Part shown: positions 52,084-62,609 of the stretch, one piece after another
Numbering within the stretch: the first letter of the stretch is position 1
How the letters are laid out: every line of letters begins with the position of its first letter
Assembly (NCBI GenBank): GCA_001874155.1
Contig: MPDB01000004.1
Coordinates: 62,001 to 126,000, forward strand
Direction: 5' to 3'
Source: Vibrio sp. MedPE-SWchi
Lineage (GTDB): Bacteria; Pseudomonadota; Gammaproteobacteria; Enterobacterales; Vibrionaceae
Length of the DNA stretch: 64,000 bases
The notes under the pieces: model-generated
What the model saw: only the letters and a program-made list of their open reading frames with translations
The model's database searches: none
What the model was told of the DNA's origin: nothing
Position numbers and translations under genes: made by a program

Positions 52084-53517
52084 CTAGTAAGTGGCTTCAC
52101 GTTCTTCTGCGGCTTTTTCCCAGTTTGGTACGACATTTTTCAAGAACTCTTGTTTCTCTTTGTTCATCGCATCCATATCCATACCAAGGGCTTGTTGCGC
52201 TTTTGCTTTGGTTGAAATGTCTGGAATTTGAATTGGCTCAGTAATGCCTTTCTTCGCAAGTAGACGAATGAGCTTAGTACGAGCATCGGCTGCGCTATCT
52301 ACGGCTGTACCAAGAACCTCAAGAGCGATTTCTGGTGCGTGCATATGAACGCCGTGAGAAGCTATGGCGTAATCCCAACGCCATTGCGCGTGGCGGATAT
52401 CCATGAGGATAGGGGCCATTTCTTCTTCTGTAGCACCTGCATCCCAAGCCGCGCCAGCTTCAAAGTGCGCCGCAACGATCTGTTTCTCAGCGGTCAGTTT
52501 CATGTTCAGAACTTGTGCTTTACGTGATGACACAATCTCTCTCAGCTGATCTTTGGTTTGGGTATGACACTGAGCACACGTGTCTTCGAATCGATCAAAT
52601 GGGTTGCCCACTTTATGATCGGTGTACACGGTGCCGTCTTCTTTTGTTACTTTCGGCATATGACAGTCAACACACACCACCTTGTTTTTGCCATGTATTC
52701 CATCACGCCATGTTTCGTAACCTGGGTGCTGCGCTTTTAGCATGGGTGCTTTCGACACCTTGTGTGTCCAGTCTTTAAAGTTAAGAGCGTCGTAGTACTC
52801 TTCCATTTCGTTCACTCGAGTTCCTCTATCCCAAGGGAACTTCACGGCTTTCGTTGGGCCAGTAAAGTAGTACTCTACGTGACACTGTGCACAGACTGAG
52901 GCCTGTTGATCAAGGCGAGATTGGTGCTCGAATGGTTTATCGATGGCTTCAAATGCACGTTCAACATAAGGCTTGGTAATGGCGAGAGCCGGTTCACCCT
53001 TTTTGAACTCGTCACTGCGCGTATCATGACAATCTGCACAGCCAATCGGGTTGGCTATTTCAGCGCCGAGACGCGCCCATTTACCTTCAAAGTAACCATC
53101 TTCGCTGCGCTCTTCTATAACACGTCCAACGTCTGGGCTTTTACAGCTCCAACAGGCCATTGGCATTGGGCCTGAGGTTTCATCTTTTGGCCCACCAGTG
53201 CGAAGGGTTTGGCGAACGTCATCAACAGCAAAAAAGTGTCCGCGTGCTTTGTTGTAATCTTTAGCGAAGCCGTAGCCTGCCCACATGATGACCATGTTAG
53301 GGTCTTCTGCTAGGGCGTCTTCTAAGTGTTCACTTTCAGAGGTGGCTTTCCAAGATTGGTATTGGTCAGGGTGGTTTTGCTCGTAGGCGTCATTACGAGG
53401 GTCAGCTTCAGCTAATCCTTTTTCTCCAGATGCAGCGATGCTCGTTACGCTAAATAAAGCGGTTGCGACGAATATCATTGCTGCAGCGGAATTAGGAATC
53501 CAATGCAATTTTTTCAC
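52084..53517 (-). CDS. nrfA: Ammonia-forming cytochrome c nitrite reductase, catalytic subunit
   Basis: CWSCK active-site haem motif plus four CXXCH (CADCH, CAQCH, CVDCH, CAQCH); signal peptide. Confidence 0.97.
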   Translation of the reverse strand: MKKLHWIPNSAAAMIFVATALFSVTSIAASGEKGLAEADPRNDAYEQNHPDQYQSWKATSESEHLEDALAEDPNMVIMWAGYGFAKDYNKARGHFFAVDDVRQTLRTGGPKDETSGPMPMACWSCKSPDVGRVIEERSEDGYFEGKWARLGAEIANPIGCADCHDTRSDEFKKGEPALAITKPYVERAFEAIDKPFEHQSRLDQQASVCAQCHVEYYFTGPTKAVKFPWDRGTRVNEMEEYYDALNFKDWTHKVSKAPMLKAQHPGYETWRDGIHGKNKVVCVDCHMPKVTKEDGTVYTDHKVGNPFDRFEDTCAQCHTQTKDQLREIVSSRKAQVLNMKLTAEKQIVAAHFEAGAAWDAGATEEEMAPILMDIRHAQWRWDYAIASHGVHMHAPEIALEVLGTAVDSAADARTKLIRLLAKKGITEPIQIPDISTKAKAQQALGMDMDAMNKEKQEFLKNVVPNWEKAAEEREATY

Positions 53518-53646
53518 AGTGTTATCTCCGTATTCTGTTTGTTATAAACAGCGTTGTGAACTGGCCATACCAAAATAAAGAATTGGAGAACTGAATAAGA
53601 GTGTAATAGAAGTAACAATAAATAATAATTGCTTACATTAAATTGG

Positions 53647-53660
53647 TTGTTTTAGATCAA
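53647..53660. promoter_or_regulatory. FNR-like site upstream of nrfA
   Basis: TTGTTTTAGATCAA, one mismatch from TTGAT-N4-ATCAA; about 130-143 nt from the nrfA start. Confidence 0.55.
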
Positions 53661-53669
53661 TTCCTAGTG

Positions 53670-53683
53670 GTGATGTAGCTCAC
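53670..53683. promoter_or_regulatory. CRP-like site upstream of nrfA
   Basis: GTGATGTAGCTCAC matches the GTGA-N6-TCAC core. Confidence 0.5.
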
Positions 53684-54036
53684 GATTATCCCCTTCTACC
53701 CCTAAAGTGTTATTTATGAATTTCTTTAGGTTAAATTTATCAATGACTTAGTGATATTGACCTTGTAATAAATAAGGTGATAGGTGTCTACTTTTTGAAC
53801 GGTAATTCTACCTCTAACGGGGCATGAGAGTATTATGGTTATATAGCGTTGTGGCTTATTCCGAAATAAGAATTGATATCATTTAGAGTTTGTTTTTAAT
53901 AACTCTGGAAGACGTTAAATTTGATCAGTAAATAACAATTGCGAATAGTTATCATTGTTAATTTAATATTTTGTCAGACTTTGAATTAATTTATGACTAC
54001 TTGTTTTGGTTAGCGCTGATATAAGGAAAGGATAAA

Positions 54037-54624
54037 ATGGGCAATATAAAGTTGGCCATAGCCATAATGCTGAAGTCTCTTCTTGCATTTTGCCTCTATG
54101 GTTATTCTCTTCATGCCGTTGCCGATACTTCAACCTTGCAGTCTGAAGATACGACAGGTAGACATGAAGTTACGCTTATCCGTGACAAGGATTACAAATG
54201 TGTTCAATGTCATAAGGATTCAAAGGAAACGCTTGCAGGTTCTCACGGTGAAGAAGCACATAGTATTCTTGGCCGAGAGGTTAACTGTACTGACTGCCAT
54301 AACGGAATTGGTCCTGACCACCGTGAAGGCGCTCCTGAAGTTAATAAGTTCTCTAGTGCACAGTCTAAACAAGGCACCGAAAAGGTTTTTCTCGATCCAG
54401 AATTGATTTTGGATGCGAACAGCCAATGTACCGAGTGTCATACCCCTTCTAAACTGCAAGAGAAAAGCTGGACACACGATGTTCATGCGAAAAACCTGAC
54501 CTGCTCAAACTGCCATGATGTACACGCCAATAAAGCGAAGGTGCTGGGTATCGAGCGCAAGGAAACCATTCAAATGTGTGTTGATTGCCACTCTGATTTT
54601 AACCAAAAAGAAGAGGAGAGGTAG
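54037..54624 (+). CDS. nrfB: Cytochrome c nitrite reductase pentaheme subunit NrfB
   Basis: Five CXXCH motifs (CVQCH, CTDCH, CTECH, CSNCH, CVDCH), followed by nrfC. Confidence 0.94.
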   Translation: MGNIKLAIAIMLKSLLAFCLYGYSLHAVADTSTLQSEDTTGRHEVTLIRDKDYKCVQCHKDSKETLAGSHGEEAHSILGREVNCTDCHNGIGPDHREGAPEVNKFSSAQSKQGTEKVFLDPELILDANSQCTECHTPSKLQEKSWTHDVHAKNLTCSNCHDVHANKAKVLGIERKETIQMCVDCHSDFNQKEEER

Positions 54625-54625
54625 T

Positions 54626-55318
54626 ATGAGCTGTTCTAGACGAAATTTTTTAGCGGGTGCTGGTGCCGTCATTATGACCACTGGCGTTGCGGGTACTGCT
54701 GCTCTCAATAGTCGAAAAACTCTGGCAAATGTTGAAGAAGAAGGCGGTAAGCTTTATGGCATGGTTCACGATGAGACGGCGTGTATTGGTTGTACTGCCT
54801 GTACTGAAGCGTGTCGAGAAGTGAACAAAGTACCTGAAGGCGTGTCTCGATTAGAGATCGTTCGAAGCGAGCCGATGGGCGAACATCCCGATGTGGAATA
54901 CCGTTTTACGCGTAATTCATGCCAGCATTGTGACAACGCACCGTGTGTCATGGTTTGCCCGACAGGGGCAGCGTACAAAGATGAAAAAACAGGCATTGTC
55001 GACGTCCATAAAGAGAAATGTGTGGGCTGCGGGTATTGCCTATTAGCGTGCCCTTACCAAGTTCGATTCTTCCACCCTGAAAATGGGTCTGCCGACAAAT
55101 GTAATTTCTGCCGTGATACCAACCTCGCCCAAGGCAAGTTGCCTGCGTGTGTTGAGTCGTGTCCAACCAATGCGCTCGTGTTTGGTGATCTTAATGATCC
55201 CGCAAGTGAGATCACTAAGTTACTGAATAATGAAATCGTCTATCGAGACAAGCTGCATTTAGGTACGAAACCTAAGTTGTACAAAATACCACATCAGAAA
55301 GGGGAGGTTTCATCATGA
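54626..55318 (+). CDS. nrfC: NrfC, 4Fe-4S ferredoxin subunit
   Basis: MSCSRRNFLAGAGAV Tat-type signal; four Cys clusters (CIGCTACTEAC, CQHCDNAPCVMVC, CVGCGYCLLAC, CNFCRDTN). Track start 54515 overlaps nrfB. Confidence 0.95.
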   Translation: MSCSRRNFLAGAGAVIMTTGVAGTAALNSRKTLANVEEEGGKLYGMVHDETACIGCTACTEACREVNKVPEGVSRLEIVRSEPMGEHPDVEYRFTRNSCQHCDNAPCVMVCPTGAAYKDEKTGIVDVHKEKCVGCGYCLLACPYQVRFFHPENGSADKCNFCRDTNLAQGKLPACVESCPTNALVFGDLNDPASEITKLLNNEIVYRDKLHLGTKPKLYKIPHQKGEVSS

Positions 55319-56271
55319 GTGCATGGGATACCGCATTTCAATCTGGTACGGTTGTATGGGATTGGATCATAGCAGTCTATCTGTTCTTAGCAGGCATGTC
55401 AGCTGGTGCAGTAATGATTTCAATTTACCTAAAAAGAAAGGTGATAGAAGGGGATGCTGCTGATAATGGCATCTTAAAGGCAACCGCATTTTTGGCGCCT
55501 TTTGGCATCGTGGTTGGCTTGACGATTCTGGTCTTCCACTTAACCAAACCGTTAGATTTTTGGAAGATCATGGTCTTCTACAATCCAACGTCTGTGATGT
55601 CTATGGGGGTGATGCTCTTTAATGTCTATATGGCGGTGTTGTTCGTTTGGATTGGTATCATTTTTAGAGAGCCGCTCGTTGGCTTCCTGAAAGGCAAGTT
55701 TGGTTTTGTTGATGACCTTTTGGTTAAGTTTGGTCAGTTTGAGAACGCGATAGAGATCTTCCTCGGAATACTAGCGGTGACGCTGGCGGCCTATACCGGC
55801 TTCTTATTGTCGGCACTGCAAACCTTCCCAATGCTGAATAATCCAGTTCTGCCAATACTGTTTCTTTTCTCTAGTTTATCCTCTGGCGCAGCGGCGTGTT
55901 TGCTGTTTGGTATCTTGGTGTTTAAAGAGCCCGTCAGTAGCGCAAGCGTAAAGTGGGTACACGGACTTGAACGCCCTGTGGTGCTGTTTGAGCTGTTTGT
56001 TCTTTTGACATTCTTTACTGGCCTTATTTTCAGCGGTGGTCAAGCTGAAGTCGCGGCTTGGAATGCGATAGGCAGCGGCTTTTGGGCGCAATGGTTCTGG
56101 GTCGGCGTGATCTTTATCGGCATGGTACTGCCATTGACGCTTAACGCAGTGACACCGAAAGAGGTGCAGCACAATAATGGCTTTATACTGGTTGTGACCA
56201 CGCTAAGCTTAGTGGGAGTGCTGATGCTAAGAACATTCATTCTCTACGCGGGTCAAATGACAATGGTATAG
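55315..56271 (+). CDS. nrfD: NrfD, polysulfide reductase-type membrane subunit
   Basis: 8-9 TM protein, VVWDWIIAVYLFLAGMSAGAVMISIYL; ATGA overlap with nrfC. Confidence 0.95.
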   Translation: MSAWDTAFQSGTVVWDWIIAVYLFLAGMSAGAVMISIYLKRKVIEGDAADNGILKATAFLAPFGIVVGLTILVFHLTKPLDFWKIMVFYNPTSVMSMGVMLFNVYMAVLFVWIGIIFREPLVGFLKGKFGFVDDLLVKFGQFENAIEIFLGILAVTLAAYTGFLLSALQTFPMLNNPVLPILFLFSSLSSGAAACLLFGILVFKEPVSSASVKWVHGLERPVVLFELFVLLTFFTGLIFSGGQAEVAAWNAIGSGFWAQWFWVGVIFIGMVLPLTLNAVTPKEVQHNNGFILVVTTLSLVGVLMLRTFILYAGQMTMV

Positions 56272-56312
56272 AGGCAGGCAGTGCGATTAACGAAGAGGTT
56301 ATTCAGTTAAGA

Positions 56313-58286
56313 ATGATAGGAGAGTTAGGCTTTATCACGCTGCTGTTAGTGGCGGTATTAAGTTCACTGCTGGCGTTCTATTACGTCATTGAACGCTGGT
56401 TTACAAACCATGGACAGGCCGATTTAATACTTCCAGTAACGCGGCTCAATGCTTTGCTCTCACTATCAAGTCTATGTTTGTTAGGGGCTGGGTTTGTCAC
56501 GGACCAATTTGGGCTTGAGTACGTGGCTTCTCATTCAAACTCTCAACTGCCAGTGTTTTTTAAAGTCGCGGCAATTTGGGGCGGGCACCAAGGATCAATG
56601 TTGTTTTGGGTGATGACACTGTGTTGTTGGGCCGCCATCATCTCTTTTCATCAACTCTCAAATCCGGTCAAACATAAATCTAACTACCTGAATGATGTGT
56701 TGTGGGTGATGAATTTACTCATCGCCGCATTTGCTTGGTTCACCGTGTTTGCTTCCAATCCTTTTGAGCCTTCTAATACGCTGTTAGCGGAAGGTCGAGA
56801 TCTTAATCCAATGCTCCAGGACGTTGGGTTAATCTTTCATCCTCCTCTTCTTTATCTTGGTTATATTGGCTACTCAACGGTGTTTGCTTTTGCGTGCGCT
56901 GCGATGATGCGAGGTGGGATTGATCATGATTGGCTAGCGTTAAGCCGATATTATGTTTTGGCCTCGTGGGTCTTTCTGACCGCCGGAATCGTTCTGGGCT
57001 CTTGGTGGGCGTACTATGAATTAGGGTGGGGAGGCTGGTGGTTTTGGGACCCAGTCGAGAACGCTTCCTTGTTGCCTTGGTTAACGGGGACGGCTCTCTT
57101 GCATGCTCACCTTGCTGCTCATCGTCATGATCTGTTCCATCGGTGGGCGATCGGACTGTCTATTACGACATTCTGCTTCAGTATTCTAGGAACATTTATT
57201 GTTCGCTCTGGGGTGCTGACATCAGTCCATGCATTCGCCGTTGACCCAAACAAAGGCATCGCGCTGTTACTTATTCTGGTGATTGCGTTACTGGGTTCGT
57301 TAGGGCTTCTCATCATGAAGTTCGACTCATGGGTAAGCCAACCTTTGAAGTCGTTGATGAGCCGAAGTTATCTGCTATTGCTGTCGATTGGTTTACTGGT
57401 TGTTGCGACGTTTACGGTGTTTCTCGGCACTTTCTATCCCATGGTCTATGAGCTCATTGGCTTCGGCAACATTTCTGTCGGCGCGCCATATTTCAACACC
57501 TTGATACTCCCTCTGACGGCTTTGGCGTTAATCGTGATGGGCTTTGCGCCATTGCTTAAGTGGTATAAAGGTAAAACCGTCAGCACCCCAAAATTGATTC
57601 TACTGGTGTGCTTGTCGATAGGCTTAGCGACGTGGACGTATTGGCTATTGCTCGCCTTTGTTCAGTATCCACAGGTTGCCGCCGATGACCTACTTTCAGA
57701 CCAGTTTAGCCCTCTTGCGTGGTGCATTTGGGTATTGTCTATGTGGGTATGTGTTACGCATGTACGAACACTTGTCATGAGCCAGTTCAACCCTAAGACG
57801 TTGGCGACATTCTTTGCCCATATTGGGTTGGGTATCGCGTGTGTTGGCGCGGTGATGAATAGTGAGCACTCACAAGAGATTGGGCGTAAGCTATCGAGTG
57901 AAACCCAGTTTAGCTTTCAGCAGTGGCAAGTGGTGTACCATGATACACACTGGGTGATTGGCCCTAATTATACGGCGGAAAGGGCTGAGATAGAGCTGAT
58001 CGATTTGAATGGACAATCATTAACCTTGTCACCAGAGCGTCGTTATTATCCGGTACGAGTGATGAACATGAGTGAACCGGCGATAAAGATCTTCTGGCAC
58101 GGTGATGTTTACATCACGCTGGGGGACAAGTTGGATACCAATAGCTACGCTGTGAAAATTCAGTATAAAGCGTACATTCGTTGGGTTTGGTTGGGCGCAA
58201 TGTTGATGATGTTAGGCGGTATCGTCAGTGCAATATCGTCTCAAAAAGTGAGAGTAAAGCAGCATGAAGAAATCCAAGTTACCTAA
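56313..58286 (+). CDS. nrfE: NrfE, CcmF-type haem lyase subunit
   Basis: WGGHQGSMLFW WWD-family motif, GWGGWWFWDPVENASLLPWLTGTALLH. Confidence 0.94.
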   Translation: MIGELGFITLLLVAVLSSLLAFYYVIERWFTNHGQADLILPVTRLNALLSLSSLCLLGAGFVTDQFGLEYVASHSNSQLPVFFKVAAIWGGHQGSMLFWVMTLCCWAAIISFHQLSNPVKHKSNYLNDVLWVMNLLIAAFAWFTVFASNPFEPSNTLLAEGRDLNPMLQDVGLIFHPPLLYLGYIGYSTVFAFACAAMMRGGIDHDWLALSRYYVLASWVFLTAGIVLGSWWAYYELGWGGWWFWDPVENASLLPWLTGTALLHAHLAAHRHDLFHRWAIGLSITTFCFSILGTFIVRSGVLTSVHAFAVDPNKGIALLLILVIALLGSLGLLIMKFDSWVSQPLKSLMSRSYLLLLSIGLLVVATFTVFLGTFYPMVYELIGFGNISVGAPYFNTLILPLTALALIVMGFAPLLKWYKGKTVSTPKLILLVCLSIGLATWTYWLLLAFVQYPQVAADDLLSDQFSPLAWCIWVLSMWVCVTHVRTLVMSQFNPKTLATFFAHIGLGIACVGAVMNSEHSQEIGRKLSSETQFSFQQWQVVYHDTHWVIGPNYTAERAEIELIDLNGQSLTLSPERRYYPVRVMNMSEPAIKIFWHGDVYITLGDKLDTNSYAVKIQYKAYIRWVWLGAMLMMLGGIVSAISSQKVRVKQHEEIQVT

Positions 58287-58797
58287 ACTCCTTATCTTAG
58301 TGCTTCTGGTCATGGCGTTTGCCAGCGTTGTTGTCGTGGGTATTTTTCAGCAGGACGCCGATAATGTGGTCGCAGCAACGGCGCGATCATTTCCCGAGTT
58401 TCAATCGGTCAGCTTATTAAACGATACGCAAGTGATCGATGAGAAAACCCTTAAGGGAAAGGGGTATCAGCTAGTGAATGTTTGGGCGAGTTGGTGCGGC
58501 GTATGTTTGAGCGAGCATGATTTCTTGGTTGAATTACAAACCCAAGGCGTGCCTATCATAGGCTTGAACTATCGGGATAAAAAGAAGGCGGCAAAAAGGT
58601 ATTTAATCGAACAAGAAAACCCATACAACGCCGTAATTTATGACCCTAATGGACGATTGGCGATTGATCTTGGCGTGATAGGCACACCGGAAACGTACTT
58701 AGTCGATAACGAAGGCAAGATCGTTAAAAAAGCCGTCGGTCGATTAACCAACACTCTTTGGAATACGCATTTTAGTGAGTATTTTAATGAAGGGTAA
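58264..58797 (+). CDS. DsbE/CcmG-like thiol:disulfide interchange protein in the nrf operon
   Basis: VNVWASWCGVCLSEHDFLVELQTQGVPIIGLNYRDKK; overlaps the 3' end of nrfE. Confidence 0.92.
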   Translation: MKKSKLPKLLILVLLVMAFASVVVVGIFQQDADNVVAATARSFPEFQSVSLLNDTQVIDEKTLKGKGYQLVNVWASWCGVCLSEHDFLVELQTQGVPIIGLNYRDKKKAAKRYLIEQENPYNAVIYDPNGRLAIDLGVIGTPETYLVDNEGKIVKKAVGRLTNTLWNTHFSEYFNEG

Positions 58798-59281
58798 TGT
58801 CGTGCTCCGAATTCTAGTATTGCTGACTGTCTTGCTAAATGTATTGACTATTGCAGGGTGCTGGAGTGCCTCTATCGCTCATGCACAAACTGATGGTGTG
58901 TTTTCTGCACCAACCAAAGAAGCCACGGAATTGGTGGAACTGTTTGAATTTAAAACGCCAGAGCATCAGAAGATCGCGGTTAATTTGGCGAAGTCTCTGC
59001 GCTGCCCGCAATGCCAAAATCAAAACTTAGTAGAATCCAACTCGCCCATTGCTAAAGATCTGCGTTTCATCGTTTTTACCAAAATCAATCAAGGTGAGAC
59101 CGAGCAGCAAGTGGTGGATTTCATGACTTCGCGTTATGGAGAGTTTGTTTTATACAATCCGCCTAAAACCTTTAAGAACATACTCTTGTGGGGGCTACCT
59201 ATTCTAGTCATGCTCTTGTTTGTGTTTTTCTCCTATCGTTCGGTTTCGCGAACAACGACCGACCAGCACCATCAAGAGTAA
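58787..59281 (+). CDS. nrfF: NrfF, CcmH-type haem lyase component
   Basis: AKSLRCPQCQNQNLVESNSPIAKDLRFIVFTKINQGETEQQVVDFMTSRYGEFVLYNPP. Confidence 0.93.
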   Translation: MKGNVVLRILVLLTVLLNVLTIAGCWSASIAHAQTDGVFSAPTKEATELVELFEFKTPEHQKIAVNLAKSLRCPQCQNQNLVESNSPIAKDLRFIVFTKINQGETEQQVVDFMTSRYGEFVLYNPPKTFKNILLWGLPILVMLLFVFFSYRSVSRTTTDQHHQE

Positions 59282-59491
59282 CCGTGGCCATCGAACTCAA
59301 TTCAGTTCAACGACTTACAAGTAACCCCAAAAATCATCACGTCTACTATCACCGAATAAGAGTGATGAGTTAGGGCATTACCGTTGTTATTCCCCTACTT
59401 TTTTTGTTAGAAATTACCAAAATGACATCACACAGTGTTGGAATTGCGGTAAAGTATTGCCAATTCAGTCCATTAATTTATAAGACAGTGT

Positions 59492-59950
59492 GTGCGTTAT
59501 TCCGTTGAACAACATGACAAAAATGGCTTTCTAAAGGCACCTATTTGGCTGTGGCTGGGTTGGCTCTTTTTAGCCAAAGCGTGGATTGTATTCGTCGTCG
59601 CTGGGGCAAGCCGTGAAAGTGGGGCGAAAATCTTGGGTATTGTTTACCCTGATCAGACAACGCTCTACATTGGTTTAGCGATGGGCGTGCCGAGTATTAT
59701 ATTTATGTGGTTCGTCGGCTTACGCAATGTTGAACGTCATTGGATAAATAGAATCGTCAGTTGGGGGCGTGTTATTACGTTGATGACGGTTAGTGCTCAG
59801 TTTGCTCTTACTTTTTACCATGTTCATTTAGAACACGGTGCGTTTAGCTGGGCTAATGGCTTGACCCTAATGCTATTATTATGGCTTGCCATCTATTTAG
59901 TTAAAAGCCGGAGTGTTCGAGATAGCCTTCGTGTTCCAACACTTGAGTAA
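59492..59950 (+). CDS. DUF2919-like inner membrane protein
   Basis: 152 aa with about four TM helices; MRYSVEQHDKNGFLKAPIWLWLGWLFLAKAWIVFV. Confidence 0.7.
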   Translation: MRYSVEQHDKNGFLKAPIWLWLGWLFLAKAWIVFVVAGASRESGAKILGIVYPDQTTLYIGLAMGVPSIIFMWFVGLRNVERHWINRIVSWGRVITLMTVSAQFALTFYHVHLEHGAFSWANGLTLMLLLWLAIYLVKSRSVRDSLRVPTLE

Positions 59951-60128
59951 ACGATTTCAAGTAAACTATTTCACTGATCCATTTCAATAGCAATGTCTGC
60001 GGTTGGACGTCGTGCGAAGTATGGCCTAAACCAACCGTAATAAGAGATACAAACTTGGCGCTGAGTCACCAAAGACGGGACACTATCAGCGCCTTGGTAG
60101 AAAGAATTCAAAATCAGAGGACAAGTCA

Positions 60129-61031
60129 ATGTCACAACCACAAAGTGCAATCCTTCCAGAAGCAGGTCCGTTTGCACAATATACACTATTAAAAATAAAG
60201 CAAAATTCTGCCAATGTTCTTAACCATCTAAAGGCGCTTCCATCTCTCATTGAAGGCGTTAATGACAAACAACCTGATGCCGATTTAACATTGTCTGTCG
60301 CCTTTACCAAATCGTTTTGGGATCAATTGAATCAAGCGACGCCTGATGAATTGATCGATTTTCCCGTTCTTGGCAGCGGTGATATCACGGCCCCTAGCAG
60401 CGACGTCGATGTTCTGATTCACTGTCATTCAAAGCGCCATGATCTGCACTTTTATGTGTTACGAAAGCTACTCGCCGACATTTCTGATGACGTGGATGTC
60501 GTTGATGAAACCAATGGCTACCGTTACTTAGATTCTCGAGATATGACCGATTTTGTCGATGGCACTGAGAACCCTAAGAATGACGTTCGAAACGAAGTTG
60601 CCATTATCCCTCAAGGGGAGTTTGTTGGTGGCAGCTATGTGATGGTTCAGCGTTTTGTTCATGACCTACCGGCCTGGCACAGACTCAATGTCGCCGCGCA
60701 AGAAAAGGTGGTAGGGCGTACTAAACCTGACTCGATTGAATTAGACGACGTACCTGCAGCTTCGCACGTTGGCCGTGTAGACATTAAAGAAGAGGGCAAA
60801 GGCGTGAAAATAGTTCGCCACAGCCTACCGTATGGCAGTGCTAGTGGAGAGCACGGCTTGCTATTCATTGCTTACTGTAACCGCGTCCATAACTTTAAAG
60901 TCATGTTAGAAAGTATGTACGGTGTTACGGATGGAAAAACGGATCAACTGCTTCGCTTTACTAAGGCGGTAACAGGGGCCTATTTCTTTGCGCCTTCTAC
61001 TGAAATGCTTCAGGCATTGGCCATCAAATAA
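60129..61031 (+). CDS. Dyp-type peroxidase (YfeX-like)
   Basis: DMTDFVDGTENPKNDVRNEVAIIPQGEFVGGSYVMVQRFVHDL contains the GXXDG-type distal motif; C-terminal haem region HSLPYGSASGEHGLLFIAYC. Confidence 0.92.
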   Translation: MSQPQSAILPEAGPFAQYTLLKIKQNSANVLNHLKALPSLIEGVNDKQPDADLTLSVAFTKSFWDQLNQATPDELIDFPVLGSGDITAPSSDVDVLIHCHSKRHDLHFYVLRKLLADISDDVDVVDETNGYRYLDSRDMTDFVDGTENPKNDVRNEVAIIPQGEFVGGSYVMVQRFVHDLPAWHRLNVAAQEKVVGRTKPDSIELDDVPAASHVGRVDIKEEGKGVKIVRHSLPYGSASGEHGLLFIAYCNRVHNFKVMLESMYGVTDGKTDQLLRFTKAVTGAYFFAPSTEMLQALAIK

Positions 61032-61047
61032 GCGAACTAAGTAAATG

Positions 61048-61077
61048 AAAAAACGAGCCTTGTGCTCGTTTTTTTTG
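61048..61077 (+). terminator. Rho-independent terminator after the Dyp peroxidase gene
   Basis: AAAAAACGAGC-cttgt-GCTCGTTTTTTTT. Confidence 0.85.
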
Positions 61078-61078
61078 T

Positions 61079-61105
61079 TAAAGATTCCTTTCTTATGACC
61101 GATAT
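61079..61105 (+). promoter_or_regulatory. Sigma-28 (FliA) promoter for flagellin 3
   Basis: TAAAGATT-N11-ACCGATAT against TAAAGTTT-N11-GCCGATAA. Confidence 0.72.
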
Positions 61106-61184
61106 ATTAAGAAGTACGGTTGTCTCTATCAGACACAACCGTCAGTGACGATATGTTAATTCGTTGATTTATTTAGAGGATGTT

Positions 61185-62318
61185 ATGGCTATTACTGTTA
61201 ATACGAATGTTTCAGCACTGACCGCGCAGCGCCATTTAGGCAATGCGACGAACATGCTGAATCAATCACTTGAGCGCTTAGCCTCAGGTAGCCGTATTAA
61301 TAGCGCCAAGGATGACGCAGCTGGTCTGCAAATCTCAAATCGCCTTGAATCTCAAATGCGTGGGCTAGATGTCGCGGTAAGAAATGCAAACGATGGTATC
61401 TCCATCATGCAAACGGCAGAAGGTGCGATGCAAGAGTCAACGAACTTACTTCAACGCATGAGAGATCTCTCTCTGCAGTCAGCCAATGGTTCGAATAGCC
61501 AATCAGAGCGCATAGCCTTGCAAGAGGAAATGAGTGCTTTAAACGCAGAATTGAACAGGATTGCTGAAACCACCTCTTTTGGTGGTCGAAAACTGCTCAA
61601 TGGCTCGTTTGGGGAGTCAGCATTTCAAATCGGTGCTAGTTCAGGTGAAGCGGTACAAGTGTCATTGAATTCGATGCGGTCCGACAATATGGGTATGGGC
61701 GGGTTTAGCTACATTGCGGCAGGTAAGGCTGACTCCAGTTGGCAAGTGAAGCAAGGGGCGCAGTCCTTAACCATGCAATATACCGATGCCGTCGGTGAAC
61801 AGCAGACGATTCAAATCGATGCGAAAGTCGGCGATGATATTGAGCAACTTGCCACCTATATTAATGGGCAAACCGATCAGGTGTCCGCATCGGTAAATGA
61901 AGAGGGGCAGCTTCAGGTCTATATGTCTGGCAAGGAGACGGCAGGAACCATCGCGTTTTCAGGGGACTTAGCCTCTGAGCTTCAATTGTCACTTTCTGGT
62001 TATGAAGCGGTTGATAATGTAGACATTACCGACGTTGGCGGTGCACAAAGAGCGGTGTCTATCATCGATACAGCCCTTGAATACGTAGACAGTCATAGAG
62101 CCGAACTCGGTGCGATGCAAAATCGATTTAGTCACGCGATCAATAATCTAGACAATGTTCATGAGAACCTAGCGGCCTCGAACAGTCGTATTAAAGACAC
62201 CGACTATGCCAAAGAAACGACGCAAATGATCAAGCAGCAAATCTTGCAGCAGGTCAGTACCTCTATTCTCGCTCAAGCGAAACAGCAACCGAACCTGGCT
62301 CTTACACTGCTCGGTTGA
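61185..62318 (+). CDS. Flagellin (paralog 3)
   Basis: [57 protein letters not shown]-terminal [17 protein letters not shown]. Confidence 0.97.
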   Translation: MAITVNTNVSALTAQRHLGNATNMLNQSLERLASGSRINSAKDDAAGLQISNRLESQMRGLDVAVRNANDGISIMQTAEGAMQESTNLLQRMRDLSLQSANGSNSQSERIALQEEMSALNAELNRIAETTSFGGRKLLNGSFGESAFQIGASSGEAVQVSLNSMRSDNMGMGGFSYIAAGKADSSWQVKQGAQSLTMQYTDAVGEQQTIQIDAKVGDDIEQLATYINGQTDQVSASVNEEGQLQVYMSGKETAGTIAFSGDLASELQLSLSGYEAVDNVDITDVGGAQRAVSIIDTALEYVDSHRAELGAMQNRFSHAINNLDNVHENLAASNSRIKDTDYAKETTQMIKQQILQQVSTSILAQAKQQPNLALTLLG

Positions 62319-62501
62319 TCAAACCCTCGTTAATCCCTTCTAGTCTTAGTTGCGCACACTTCTTATCTATATTGCGTTCACTGAAACCGTCCAGAAGATA
62401 AAAATCTTGAGCTAAAAATATCTGTTTAGTTTGTTTTTTGTACGAAAGATCACCTTTTCCACTCCAAACGCATTTAATTTATAAAAAACTTAAAAAAAGT
62501 C

Positions 62502-62528
62502 TCAAGGTTTGGAAAATAGTGCCGTTAA
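62502..62528 (+). promoter_or_regulatory. Sigma-28 (FliA) promoter for flagellin 4
   Basis: TCAAGGTT-N11-GCCGTTAA against TAAAGTTT-N11-GCCGATAA. Confidence 0.7.
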
Positions 62529-62609
62529 TAAAAATAACTTTAAAAGAACAGCTTGGTTTTTCGAGACATCGAAAACCTGAAATACCGAAAAATCAATTGG
62601 AGATATACC

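Noticed and set aside
58264-58797. Overlapping starts and stops in nrfE/dsbE-like/nrfF as possible recoding
   Set aside because: Short overlaps of separate complete genes are normal translational coupling in nrf/ccm operons.
62553-62609. 19-aa N-terminal extension of flagellin 4 in the ORF track
   Set aside because: It covers the leader hairpin and SD; the conserved flagellin start MAVNVNTN is at 62610.
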